Positions 35,155 through 46,872 of a stretch of 64,000 bases of DNA are shown piece by piece. Within the stretch, counting starts at the first letter, position 1. The number at the start of each line of letters is the position of its first letter. Origin of the DNA: Cerrena zonata (Eukaryota > Basidiomycota > Agaricomycetes > Polyporales > Cerrenaceae); NCBI GenBank assembly GCA_038087015.1, contig JASBNA010000026.1:434001-498000 (forward strand), read 5' to 3'. The notes beneath the pieces are model-generated. The model was given only the letters and a program-made list of their open reading frames with translations. It did not search any database and had not been told where the DNA came from. A program made the position numbers and the translations under genes.

Positions 35155-37823
35155 ATGGCGAAGATGGCTAACATTATCTCAGACCTAGACCCAGTAACTC
35201 AGACCAATTACCTCCAAATTTCTTCGGAGCACGTCCATTTCGATTGGACAATTGATTTTGATGTAAAAGTGATCTCCGGATGTGCTACGCATACTTTAGT
35301 GGTGCATGAGGATGACGTATCTCAGGTAATGTAAGTCACGATTGTCGTCTGCGCCACGTCAATGTTTTATTGAAATCTTGTTCAGATTCGATACACTGGC
35401 TCTTGACCTCGAAAGGATTGAAGTTGAGGGTAAACAAGTAGAGGTATCTGTGGTCTTCTGGTATCCGACTATCTGCGACTAACATTAAACGCTAGTACAC
35501 AGTTGGACCTGTCCACCCTGTCGCGGGATCTGCGCTTCACATTCCCCTGCCATCAGGTCTCAAGACAGGAAGTAGGGTGACTGTCACCACTCACTACAAA
35601 ACTACTAAAGGCTGTGTTGCTTTGCAATTCATTGATAAAGAGTATGTGTCTCCCCTACGAAGTAGCTTGCACGACAACGGGGTACGATAATGAAGTTGAT
35701 GATCCTCTAGGCAAACTCAAGGAGAGAAATTTCCATGTCTCTTCAGTCAGGCCCAACCGGTCTATGCGCGTAGCATGGCTCCTTTGCAGGATACCTCTGC
35801 GGCCAAAATCGTGAGTAGTAAGTCCGCTCTCTCTGCTGTCGTGCTAACTACGGTCTTTCTTAGACCTACACGGCTAGCGTAGCATCTGTGCTTCCTGTCT
35901 TGCTCTCAGCTATCCGTATATCTCCTCCAGTATCTGGTGCTCCTCATGGAGACAAGGAAATCGGAAAGGATGTTGTCACTTACACGTACAAACAGGTTAG
36001 TAACTCGAAGACTAAGCCCAATAAATACTCATTAGAAAACCGATCTTTTAGCCAATCCCGATCCCGTCGTATCTCATCGCCATTGCAGCAGGTAATTTTA
36101 GATACCGCGAGTTCCCCAAACCTGAGGGCAAGGAATGGACCAGCGGTATTTGGGCTGAGCCAGAGCTAATCGATGCTGCTTACTGGGAGTTCGAAGCTGA
36201 TACTACTAGGTAAATACACTCCAGTCCTCCGTATTCATATCTGAACTATCTTTAATTTGTCAGGTTCTTGGCTACCGAGGAGTCTCTCGTGACACCATAT
36301 AGATTTGGCGTATATGACCTGTTAGTTTTGCCTCCCTCATTCCCTTACGGCGGCATGGTATGTTCTTAAAGAGCATTTTCGAGGACCGCCATTTGAAATC
36401 CACCCTCATTCATCTTCTTATAGGAGAATGCATGCATCTCGTTCTTGACTCCAAGTGCGTCCTCTACATGAAATGTGCATCTGTGGAATGCTCATAAATT
36501 GATCTCTCTAGCTCTCCTGGCTGGTGATCGTACCTTGGTCGATGTCGTGGTCCACGAAATGACGCATTCATGGTTTGGCAACGATGTCACGTAAGTAGAC
36601 ACTTCGATCCTTCACCCACAAATAACTCATTATTTTCTTCGAACAGCCAGACACATCTCGCTCATTTCTGGCTCAATGAAGGTTTCACAATTTACATGGA
36701 ACGCGTTCTCTTCAAGGTCCTACGTGGCGAGGCCGAACGTGGATTCCAGTACATCATCGGGTACAAAAACTTACAAGATGATTTGAAGAGGTTCAGCGAT
36801 AGGCCAAGGTACCAGCGATTGGTAATCGACTTCGATAAGAGTGAAGACCCGAACGATGCGTACAGTCGGGTTCCGTACGAAAAGGGGTCTAATTTCTTGT
36901 TGTATCTGGGTATGTCTTGATTTACCATTCGATTTGGATGCTGATAGAGTGTCCGTGATAGAACGTCTTCTTGGCGGACTAGACGTATTTCTTGCATACA
37001 TAAGAGATTACGTTAACACATTCAAGGCGAAGAGCGTAACAACCTGGCAGTGGAAAGACCATATCTACGAATACTTCAAGAACAATGGCGGCAATGAAAA
37101 GGTCAAACTCCTCGATTCTGTGGACTGGGATGTAAGAGATTTTCTTTCGCATAAGTGACTCAGTCTCTCATTGCTTTGAATAGGCATGGCTTTTCGGAGA
37201 GGGCATGGAACTACCAGTAAAAAATGAGTACGACACTAGTTTGGCTGAGCAGTCACGTGACCTAGCTGTAAAATGGTATGCTTCTCGTTCATCTTCTGAT
37301 CTGTTGCAATTCTCGGAGGAAGATATCAAGCATTTTAACTCAAACCAAAAACGTATGTCGTCATCTCATCTAAATTCTCTCTTTGATACCCACCCTGTTT
37401 ATTCAGTTGTCTTTCTACAACGATTAGAACACGCCTACGAGGCCCTCCCTTCCTCACATATCTTCCACCTTGGCAAAATATACGGATTCGCTTCTACACC
37501 TAATATCGAGATCCGAGACCGGTTCTTCCAGCTTACTCTCAAAGATCCAAAGTCTGACGCCGCTCGTACGTTCGCGAAGGAAGCAGCGGGATGGATCGTA
37601 GGTCATGATGGATCCAACATGGTAAAAGGAAGGATGAAGTACTGCAGACCCATCTTCTGGCTCGTGCATAGAGTGGACTCGGACTTGGCCGCCAATACTT
37701 TCAAGAGTGCGAGGGAACACTTCCATCCAATTGCGCAGAAAATGATCGAAAGAGTCAGTACATCAACTCTATTATATAATGTAAACTGACCTCGTCCATT
37801 TTCAGGACATCGGTTTGGCCTAG
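35155..37823 (+). CDS. Leukotriene A4 hydrolase-like M1 zinc aminopeptidase, spliced
   Basis: Start ATG at 35155 ([13 protein letters not shown]), stop TAG at 37821-37823 (DIGLA). The N-terminal beta domain reads [20 protein letters not shown]. The catalytic domain has [19 protein letters not shown] (GxMEN, split by an intron near 36360-36422) and [14 protein letters not shown] followed by HFWLNEGFT, giving the complete HExxH-x18-E zinc site. [12 protein letters not shown] follows, then the C-terminal helical domain ([13 protein letters not shown] to [12 protein letters not shown]). Many short introns are visible. Family enzymes are bifunctional epoxide hydrolase/aminopeptidases, cytosolic or nuclear; in fungi mainly aminopeptidases. 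All metal and exopeptidase motifs are intact. A broken partial copy lies 1.3 kb upstream. Confidence 0.9.
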
Positions 37824-38081
37824 ATAATATACCACCAAACTTCGTTTCCAGGAAACCAAGCAAACGAATATCGACAATGTGTAGAGCTTGAAATATATCC
37901 GAGCTTAATATGACATTCAGTAGACGGAGAATAAGCCTACGGCGACGTAAATGACTGCTGTAATAATTTACAGATAGCAAGAAAGCAAGCAAAGGGTAGG
38001 TAGGAATACACTAGCTCTATGATTAAGCAGTGTAAGGTCCATGAGGATATTATCGTATGCGTACAAGGTAATTGTCCATCG

Positions 38082-40608
38082 TTAACGCCAACCACCGTCA
38101 CCATACGGACCTGGACCAGAATTACGTCGTTGAGGCCAGTGATTGTCGTTATGATTCCGAGGTTGCGTTGGAGGCCTCCCAAACGCGTTTGCTCCCGTCG
38201 CATACCGCGACGGGGGCGGCGGCGGCGGTTCTTGACCAGGAGGCCCGACTCGTGACAACAGTGAACTGACTGGGTACTGCTGCGAAGTAGGTGTTAGATG
38301 TAAAGGATGACTCTGTCGATACTGCTGCTGTTGTGAAGGGGGAGGTTGAGAGTAAGGTTGTTGTTGCGTCGAGTAATACGTTTGTGACGGATGTTGCGAC
38401 TGGGAGTACGGGGGATGAGATTCATACTGCGGCGGATGCTGCTCATACGGAGAATGTGGAGGATAACGCGACTGCTGGGGTTCATCATAATGATTACTAG
38501 GCGGGGGAGGTCGTGCCACTGAATCCTTCGCCGCACAAATGGCTTGTAACCGTGTTGAAATAGGCATAGGCTGAGGAAGGTTTGAATATGAGTGCCCCGA
38601 AGGACCAGGGTATGGTGCGTTACGCGGCGGCGACAGGGGCCGTGAGGGTGGGCGAGAGGTGGGTTCGGGCTTCGCAGGGGTGGTGGAAGACGGTGTTGGT
38701 AGCTGTTCAACTCTAGGTTGTTCTGCTTTGGCTGATGGGGGTTTCGGCTCGGATTTGGCACTCTTCTTCGGCGGTTTCTTCTTCGCTTTCTCTTCATACA
38801 CGCTCCCATCTAATATCGCCCCTTCGGATGCATCCGACCCCGAATCGTTTGAGGTTTCTCGTTTCCGCTTGAGAGACGAGATGGGTAACAGTTTAGCTGC
38901 AGTTGTTCCGGCGACTTTCGGTGGCTTGAGACGTTCGATAAAGGTGTTTAGTAATTTCAAACACCGGTTATTATTACGAATATCCGTTTCATGTTTTCGA
39001 ATGTCAGTTCGCATATCACCAATGGCCTCTGACAATTGAGCCAAAGACATCTCGCCCTTAAACCGGGCTATTAAGGTTGAGATGGCAATAATTTCCACAG
39101 GTGCCACTTTCTTCACTCCTGGGATTTTAAAGACTTTTGCCAATTTAACGTCTTTGGCTAACGCGAGGAAAATTGCGAAAGTTTGTCTCAGATCTTGCTT
39201 GGTCTTGTCAGGGAAGTCCTCTTTATGAGACAGCCACTTCGTGAGAGTAGGAAGTCCGGGTGGGCCATTTGCGATCCAATTTTCAATGTGATAGATTGCA
39301 GTAGAAATGCCTCGGAAATCTGCAGCTCGACTTGTATCCCACTCGAGATAGGCAGAGAGACCATCTGTGACAAACTCTGGTAGTATTTCACGGATGAAGG
39401 TAGCTCGTGGTGAACTGATGGCTTGCATTCGCTCTGATGTAACATCAGTATTAGAAAAAGAAGAGAAGCTGAATTACACGTACCGGCCGGTGTGAGCGCC
39501 ATACCCAGTTGGACACGCTGAGGGAAATCAGTAACCAAGTTACAACGACCAAGGTGGATCCTACCTGGAATACCTCCCGCTCTTCGTTCTCAGTTATTCC
39601 ATCGTACTCGACACAGCCCTATAACAAATGAATGACCTCTTCACCAAGTTGAAATAAGTATGACATACAAAAGTCTTATTGCGGAAGATGTGTCTGTAGT
39701 GATCGGGTAGAACTCTACCTCCTTTCCTAGCTGCGTTTGACTTGTAGAAATATTTTTCACCGGAGGTTCTATTGCAGTTATTTAAACAGACATTCCAGAA
39801 ACATGCTTCGGAGGACTTACGGATTTTTATCTGAAAGGGTTTCCCATGAACCAGTTAGTCAAATCGCGAAACGGGAGGTCTGAAAGAAATCATTACATGG
39901 GATCTGATAAGAAGTTAGTAATATATACCAGGTATGTTCAAAATAACACGTACATGTCCATCCATAAACCTACCACATAACAAAGGTGAGTGGCGTACAC
40001 AAAGGGATAGGGTTGCATGACCCACCTCCAGACAGATGTCAGTCGTTGTTTGCCATCTATACAAACACGCTTCTGAGAGCCATCAGATTCTTGTTTGACC
40101 GCTTGAAACAAGATCAGTCGTAGGGTGTATGAAAGCATCGTTATTGTACATACCGAAGATAATGGGAGGGATATAGTAGTTACGAAATAATGAATCTATT
40201 ACACCTACAATATGGTCAGTCATCTGCAGATATTATTAATATAGTATTAGCGCACCTATTTGCTTGGTGTCCGGCCATACAACATCTGCATGGTCTTGAA
40301 CGGTGTGTCATGTTAGGTAAACCCACAGAAGCGTACCTCGTTGATAGTCTGCGCCAAGATTGATGTCACCAGAGACCATTTGAGCTATTCAACGTCTTTT
40401 AGAGAGCATCCTGTAAGCCCAAGATATGTTACGAACAATATAACGATTCTGCAGAGTAGTTCGCCGTCCGAGGAATACGAAGAGCTCCAGTGATTAGTTG
40501 AGGGTTATCTGTCTTCTTCCCCTTCTTGGAAGGGGACGTTTGAGAGAGAGGGATCTCTGGTTCGTCATCGAGTTCAGTATGGTCCGAGAAGTCAAAATCA
40601 TCCGACAT
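38082..40608 (-). CDS. DUF262 (ParB/GmrSD-N-like) domain protein with disordered Pro/Gln-rich tail
   Basis: Start ATG at 40608 (MSDDFDFSDHTELDDE), stop at 38082 (GDGGWR). Spliced exons give the DUF262 core: GDINLGADYQR, DVVWPDTKQIG, DSLFRNYYIPPIIF, then KRVCIDGKQRLTSVWR, KYFYKSNAARKGGRVLPDHY, RVQLGMALTPAERMQAISSP. The DGKQR motif corresponds to the family's DGxQR nucleotide-binding or nuclease-like motif. The last exon (38082-39428) carries an alpha-helical region, then Lys-rich and Pro/Gln-rich low-complexity sequence. Introns are about 50-60 nt. The domain is related to prokaryotic ParB-like and GmrS proteins; its fungal role is not known to me. No disabling change was seen. Confidence 0.82.
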
Positions 40609-41090
40609 CGGAGAATAGAATATAGATGCAATGAAGTAGCGAGAATCAAGTGTTAAGAGAAAGGAGTCGATCAACTTTGCCGCCCCCGACGCGGTTTGGG
40701 AAATACGAGCGTCTACTACTACTTTCTCATTTCATATTCAACCTCAACTTTGAACCCGAGGACCACCGATGTCATCTTCATCATATGATGTTGTGCCTTT
40801 CAATACTAGCTTTTAGAGCTATGCTTAACGAGAGGAATAGGCACTAGATCGGGGATCATACAAAGGATAATGATGATGATTGAAGTATCAAAATGAATGC
40901 AGAATCACAAGCTTGAAGCTACACAGCCAGAACAGTTAGGCTAATACTTCTATTCACGGAAGAATGAAGACAAACTTGTAAACAACATTTTCGAAAGCGA
41001 AACTACGAAAGCAAATGGGGATCTACGTGTATACTATATGTATTCCTGTATATTCTCTCTATGACAATCTCACCTCCTCTCCTTCGACAA
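40609..41090. other. Spacer
   Basis: About 480 bp between the DUF262 start and the 3' end of the kinase relic. It should include the DUF262 promoter. No obvious TATA box or repeat. Confidence 0.3.
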
Positions 41091-43226
41091 CTCTAGAAAA
41101 TAGTTGCCAATGCGCCGTCATCCGATCCACCCATCGCATTCAATGCCTTCACGTTCGGACCATTCTTTCCGAACGTAAATCCAACCCATACACCCCTCGC
41201 GAATGGCTCTTCCTTCTCCCTGACTGCCTCTACATTACGCTATTTCTCTTTAACCTCGGCATATTTCTCCATATCTTCAGGTGAGGTGAAGTCATCATAG
41301 TAACCTGTATCAACTTCGGAGTCGAGAGCAGGGACGAACGGAGCTTGGACAGAGCGAAGGTGGTCCCACTTTACGCCCTTGAAGAACGTATGGGATTTGA
41401 GTTGGTCAAGAGACGAATAGCGAACGGAAGCATGTGCGATTAGTCTAAAGTTTCTCGTAATTAGTCAGAGTGTTTATGGCGTGGAATTATTGTGCTTTGC
41501 GAAATAGTTGGCGCCAGTGTTCACATGCGGAAATCGTGAGATTTGGGCTTGAAACTTGCGCAAGCTCTAGCTCCCTCAAATCATGCCCGTTTTACACGCT
41601 CTAGGCTGCATTGTGTTCGCGCCTTCTGTAGCTAGGTCCCAGTCCAACAACGACGACGTAAAACCGAGTATAGCAGTATATATTTTTGCCACCTCAATTT
41701 TATGTCTGCAGAGCATGGCATGGTCAAAACAGCTCCAAATGAGCTCATTTCTTCAACAGCAGGTATCTATAGTGTGTATCTAGGGCCCTAACTATGCTTG
41801 AGTGACATATCTAAGTTGTGTTGCCATAGATGAGCCCGGAATGTGATTCTTCCCCATTTGGACACCACTTAGAATATACCTGAGCTGTCATCCTACTCAA
41901 CTTTGACCCACTTACTCAACTCTTTGTCACTGTCAGCACACTCCAGGACTTGAGTAAATACTGTAGCTACATATTGTAGGACTAGTAATCACTTTGAACC
42001 TGTTTTTACTGTGTACTGTCTTGCAGACAGCCCAACTGAGCTGTCAGATCTTCAGATCTTACACTGCACCAACTAATGACTATACATACTCTACATGTCC
42101 TGAGTAGTATGTTGCTATGGAACTACCATCATATTAGTACTCCTCAGGTAAGTTATACCACTGGTATATTCTAAGTGGTGTCCAAATGGGGAAGAATCAC
42201 ATTCCGGGCTCATCTATGGCAACACAACTTAGATATGTCACTCAAGCATAGTTAGGGCCCTAGATACACACTATAGATACCTGCTGTTGAAGAAATGAGC
42301 TCATTTGGAGCTGTTTTGACCATGCCATGCTCTGCAGACATAAAATTGAGGTGGCAAAAATATATACTGCTATACTCGGTTTTACGTCGTCGTTGTTGGA
42401 CTGGGACCTAGCTACAGAAGGCGCGAACACAATGCAGCCTAGAGCGTGTAAAACGGGCATGATTTGAGGGAGCTAGAGCTTGCGCAAGTTTCAAGCCCAA
42501 ATCTCACGATTTCCGCATGTGAACACTGGCGCCAACTATTTCGCAAAGCACAATAATATGCAGTACCTTGTAACGGCATCCCAAGCTGTGTCCGACAAAT
42601 TGAAAATCACATCCTCCGGGTTATCGTAATGTGGTCTTTTCAGTACTGCAGACCAATTCTTCAAATTTGTCCAAGTTTCCTCAGGCGTACTTCCACTGAA
42701 TGGTGGGAAGCCGGCCAGGAACTCGAATAAAATGCATCCGAGGGACCAGTAATCCACCGAGTAACTGTAAGGTTTCCCTCGCAGGACTTCAGGTGCCATA
42801 TAGTTAGGTGAGCCAACAGTTGAGTCGGCGTAGCGAGGATCTTGGTTCCGAATGGATCGGTAGATGGATCGACGTTCCATGGTAGAGCGATGAACGAGTT
42901 CATTGTCCTTCACTTTATCAAGCTGTGCGACAATGATATAGGAATATTTACGTTAATGGAATAGTGTGTTAGAAAGGGACAAAATTCTTACCTTAACCTT
43001 CAAGGACTCGATTCTTTGAGGATTCAAGGCACCAGTTGCCAAACCGAAGTCCGTCAATTTGACATGTCCCGTTCCATCAATCAAGAAGTTCTATCGAGAA
43101 TAAAATATTCAGAAATACTTCGCAGGGTAAGATATATTAGAGACCAACCTCTGGTTTAAGATCACGATGAATATATCCTAACTTGTGAAGTTCGCCTAGA
43201 GCAGCAAATATCATGCCCTTCGTGGT
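41091..43226 (-). pseudogene. Dbf2/Sid2-type AGC (NDR) kinase, N-lobe missing
   Basis: From the 5' side: ELHKLGYIHRDLKPE (catalytic loop), NFLIDGTGHVKLTDFGLA (DFG), STMERRSIYRSIRNQD (the NDR insert), ADSTVGSPNYMAPEVL (APE), SVDYWSLGCILFEFLAGFPP, then across an intron holding a foldback element, LIAHASVRYSSLDQLKSH and VDTGYYDDFTSPEDMEKYAE. This matches Dbf2/Sid2 mitotic-exit and septation kinases. No glycine loop, VAIK lysine or alphaC region exists before the divergent Spc25 gene, so ATP binding would be lost. An in-frame TAG also follows VKEK near 41240, before RNVEAVREKEEP. It is a truncated paralogue, not the functional kinase. Confidence 0.85.
41487..42557. mobile_element. Foldback element: about 394 bp inverted arms around a 282 bp spacer
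   Basis: The arms 41487-41880 and 42163-42557 are inverted copies with almost no differences by eye; both encode the identical chance frame beginning MPVLHALGCIVF. The outer ends read TTGTGCTTTGCGAAATAG, with TA on both sides if the ends are taken there (ATTA/TAAT context). It sits inside an intron of the Dbf2/Sid2-like relic. There is no transposase. Arm identity implies recent origin or gene conversion. Confidence 0.88.
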
Positions 43227-43587
43227 CGCCATGTGGATATCTGGACTACTTTCTGTTAATCCTTTCGAAGTATTCATATGGATATCGGACAGCCCGGGAA
43301 ACGGGTCTTTCCTCGATGGTAGTCCTGACATGAGTTTCGTGCAGAGTCGTCAAGAGGGAAATGGTATACAAGGTTTTCTGCCTTCGAGACAGTTGCGATG
43401 AGAGTTTGGGTTGAAAGTTGAACTTGAAACACTTTAGGCTTTCCCCGCGTCCCAGGTTAGGGACGGCACGATCGGCCGCCACTGCGTGATGGTGATCGAT
43501 GCGGTTCGCGTCGCGTCAACCTTAACCTCCTTACAACCACGACTTTGTTATAGCTACTTTCTTCGACGAAAATCTTGTATACTAAAC

Positions 43588-44483
43588 ATGCCACACGTAG
43601 TGCGGGTGTCGAAACTTGACCTTGCCACCGTTCTTTCCCAGCCAAATCCACACATCAACCTCAGGTTGGGAGCATATGAAACCTCTTCACGAAATTTCCT
43701 GAAAGCCGTGTCGAATTACACACAACGTGCCGTTACAGAGATAACTCACAGAAAGAACAACTATGTATCGAATAAGGGAAAGATTGCGGAGAAATCAAAG
43801 CAACTAGAACAGGAGACGAACCAATGTAAAGTGAAGGAGTTGGAACTTATGACTAGTATGAAGTAAAAACCTTTCTCTGCGTACAAAGCGTTGACCGTGC
43901 GGTAGTACTTGGCAAGGAGCAAGAAGAACGCAAAGAAGCAGAGAGCTCAGTAGCAGCGTTTCTTCGGCAACTCGCCTCTATCAAGGAGAAGTGTGCCTCG
44001 TTGGACGTTGAGATCGAGCAACGTCGAGCGATAGTACAGAATTTACGGCGTGGTATGTATTCCATAAATAAACTTGATCCTAAATTTATACCTACATCAA
44101 ATGAACGCGAGCGCAATCTACTAGGCAAACATGCTTCCCAGATATCCCCCGAGCTCGCAGAAATTGAACGCAGGACACAATGTGCCATTGAAGGGATCGA
44201 CAAAGACAAGATTCTAATTCGGTTTACGCATATTGACCCTTCGGATCTACATCGAGAGTTCAGCTTTGTAATAGATGTATCAGGGAAGACTTACAAAGGC
44301 GAGTCCCTGTTCCTTTACCACAGCCCACATATTAACGGAGTGTATTATTCAGTACCGACCACGAGTCCTTTCCTGCCAAATTTACCCATATTTCTGGATG
44401 AACTAAACGAATCAAGAGATATCTACAGCTTCATTAGACAGGTTCGACAAGCGTTTGAGGAGTTGGTCACTCATGGACGATGA
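43588..44483 (+). CDS. SPC25: Kinetochore protein Spc25 (Ndc80 complex)
   Basis: Start chosen at MPHVVRVSKLDLAT (43588). The N-terminal half is a coiled coil (KSKQLEQETNQCKVKELEL, KEAESSVAAFLRQLASIKEK). One intron of about 50 nt (GTATGA to GGTAG, about 43856-43905) joins KELELMT to ILGKEQEERKEAES. The C-terminal globular domain (DKDKILIRFTHIDPSDLH, REFSFVIDVSGKTYKGESLF, LNESRDIYSFIRQVRQAFEEL) is the Spc25 RWD-like fold signature. The length of about 280 residues fits the family. It works with Spc24, Nuf2 and Ndc80 to attach spindle microtubules. It is divergent from the kinase relic and intact. Confidence 0.85.
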
Positions 44484-45584
44484 TGTATTCTTATGGTATG
44501 TATATTTGATCCATCGTTTGCACCGTGCTAACGTCACATCAACAGTGTATTGTTACAATTTATATGTTGTTATTAGGGTCTGTATTGCATATTCTTCCCG
44601 CCGCAACTTCGCTGTTGCATCATAACCTCCTGATCGTCTGTCGCCGTAATCCTGGCCCTTGACCCTATTCGATTGTCCTAACACTTTGAAGGTGCTGGTG
44701 AGACTTCGATTTGGTAGGAAAGGACATCTATGGAATCATTGAGTGACATATCGAATCTATTACCGATCAGTGGCACTTACCCTCAGTCACCCCCTGGAGA
44801 AGCTTCATCATCCTGCGATACCAATCAAGCTTTATCACCAGCAACGAGGACTGGAATACTTACTGAAGGTGTGTCTCATGCTGTCGGTATTCATTGTATG
44901 TCTCCAAATCTTGGAAGTCTGCGAGTAAAGCTGAACCCCGTTGGCATCAGCAAACCATCGGGTTTCTTTTTTTGTGCTTTTTGTGACTTAAATATACTTA
45001 TTTCCAACTTATGATAACTTATGAGTCTTACCCAATTCAAGTAGATCCCTCATAGAAAAAGTCCAACTAAGGCCAAAAAGACAGACAAGTTGATTAAGGA
45101 GATAGGTCCTACCTAAGTACATTAAGTCAGATATAAGTTGTAGGTCCAGGATTCCTGATTTACAAATAGGGAAGCAATGGGATCGAGAAGTCGAATAATG
45201 AGCGCAAATAGGCTTAACGAGTGTAAAGTACTTAGAAGGACAGTCGATCACCTGTGGAATAAATGTATGAGTCTAGTGTGGGAAACAACGGTATAGTGGT
45301 TGGCATACCTGAGAGGTTATTCAACATCCGGGTCCTCATTTCCAACTCGGAGTCCTGGGAGTTCATGTACCCACTATACCTGACTTGATTTGGATCAAGT
45401 CTGCTTCAAGTCGGAGGGAGATTGAAATCTGTTGGAGGTGGGACTGAAGTAGTTTTGGCGGAGGTACGCCCAATGTAATCGGTAGTCGTCCGCGTGGGGT
45501 AAGCTTGGTTCACTCCGAGTCGGAACATCACCAGGATGCTTGTTGGCATTGGTGGCTCGAGTTCTGTGGGTCTTCATATTACAA
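44484..45584. other. Unassigned stretch
   Basis: No convincing gene. A minus-strand frame at 45395-45577 (TRATNANKHPGDVPTRSEPS) is preceded by a possible acceptor, CACAG, at the edge of the 45585 element and could be an alternative last exon of the small gene to its right. Otherwise only chance frames. Confidence 0.3.
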
Positions 45585-46858
45585 CACAGCGGGGATTCAG
45601 CTCTGGCATCAATGATGCCAGGGAAAGAACATCGAGGAGATATTTATTATGTTTCTCACGATGTTTTTTAAAAATATTTTGGTGTAAAATATTTTAAATG
45701 TTTTCTTTCAATGTTTTTCTAATATTTAATTAGGAGAACAGACACTTATTTCATTCAATTAGGGTAAAATAGCTGCTTCTTGCATTAATATTAATGTTAC
45801 ATAGCATACTGAGATACACAGGCAACTATTTAGAGTCTTATTTGGACACTCAAGTTGGTATTTCATGGTTCGGGAATGCCACTACTTTCCTAAATAGGCA
45901 TATGCTCTGGTCAAAAATATTGTAAAAATAGGGTAGTAAACATTGATAGAAATATTCTTCTATATCTCTAAAACACACCCAACCAAAACGGAACCGACTG
46001 CTGACATAATATTATGTCAGCACCCGTTTTGGCAGAAGATGGTTATCTTGCGCGAAGCGCGGCCCGGAGGGCGGGTGGTGGTGACAGGCGCTCTTTTGCA
46101 ACTCGAAAGAGGTTCACAAATAGAGTGAAATACATAAGGAGTAGTGGAAACAATGGAGAACTGACAAGGGGGATGATGAGAGTATCCACATTGGCTCTGA
46201 GTGGTAGTACATATCTTACATAATGGTAAAAAGCGAAATTGCGTGCATAGAAATAAATAATAACATTAAATAGGATATGTCTCAAACAGAAAATTTTGGC
46301 TATAGTATAATTTTTGACCTCTTAGCATTGACAAGCATGGGATAAGGAGATTGATGAAGCTAAGATGATATTTGAAATATGTTGTACCAAATATGTATAT
46401 GGGATAATCCAGTACCGCCAAAATATAATTTTTAATTAATATTGTTATGAAATTGAAGCTTATGAGGGCCGAAGGCCCTCCCTGAGGAGATCTATATTAT
46501 ACAGCTATTTCAAGTTCAAAGATTATTATAGCCGAGGCACGTAGTGCCCTATTGATAATGGTAATATTTGATTTAATTACTGAGAGTACTTAGCTCATTC
46601 AATATTTTTAGGGGGCCGAAGGCCCATTATATATGTATTCATTGTTTCTTAAGATAATCAAATAAATAAATATATGGGCACGTAGTGCCCCCAGCAAGTG
46701 TCAGCTTGCTGTAGACCATGGTGTCCATGGGCAATATATTCTAGTTCTACATGGTTTCTCCCATGTTCTTTTTTGGCAAACATTATGTAAACAGATAACA
46801 TATTTCCTCAATGTTCTTTCCCTGGCATCACTGATGCCAGAGCTGAATCCCCGCTGTG
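45585..46858. mobile_element. TIR element with CACAGCGGGGATTCAGCTC termini and CAA duplication
   Basis: About 48 bp inverted ends (CACAGCGGGGATTCAGCTCT with the mirrored AGAGCTGAATCCCCGCTGTG) differ at about one base. CAA flanks both sides (45582-45584, 46859-46861), a 3 bp duplication as in PIF/Harbinger elements. The 1.27 kb AT-rich interior is non-coding and contains many small GC-rich hairpins. The termini continue into a further palindrome, TGGCATCAATGATGCCA. Confidence 0.88.
45998..46740. repeat. Cluster of short palindromes in AT-rich DNA
   Basis: Perfect or near-perfect hairpins: TGCTGACATAATATTATGTC and its mirrored completion (about 45999-46022), GGGCCGAAGGCCC (about 46468 and 46613), GGCACGTAGTGCC (about 46537 and 46678), CAGCAAG paired with CTTGCTG (about 46693) and CCATGG-centred arms (about 46717). 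Two motif types each occur twice. The pattern recalls mobile GC-rich hairpins of fungal mitochondrial genomes. Confidence 0.7.
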
Positions 46859-46872
46859 CAAGTGGTGAGTGT

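Noticed and set aside
41583..41783. Identical 66-codon frames at 41583-41783 and 42260-42460
   Set aside because: They exist only because the two foldback arms are inverted copies; no protein family matches.
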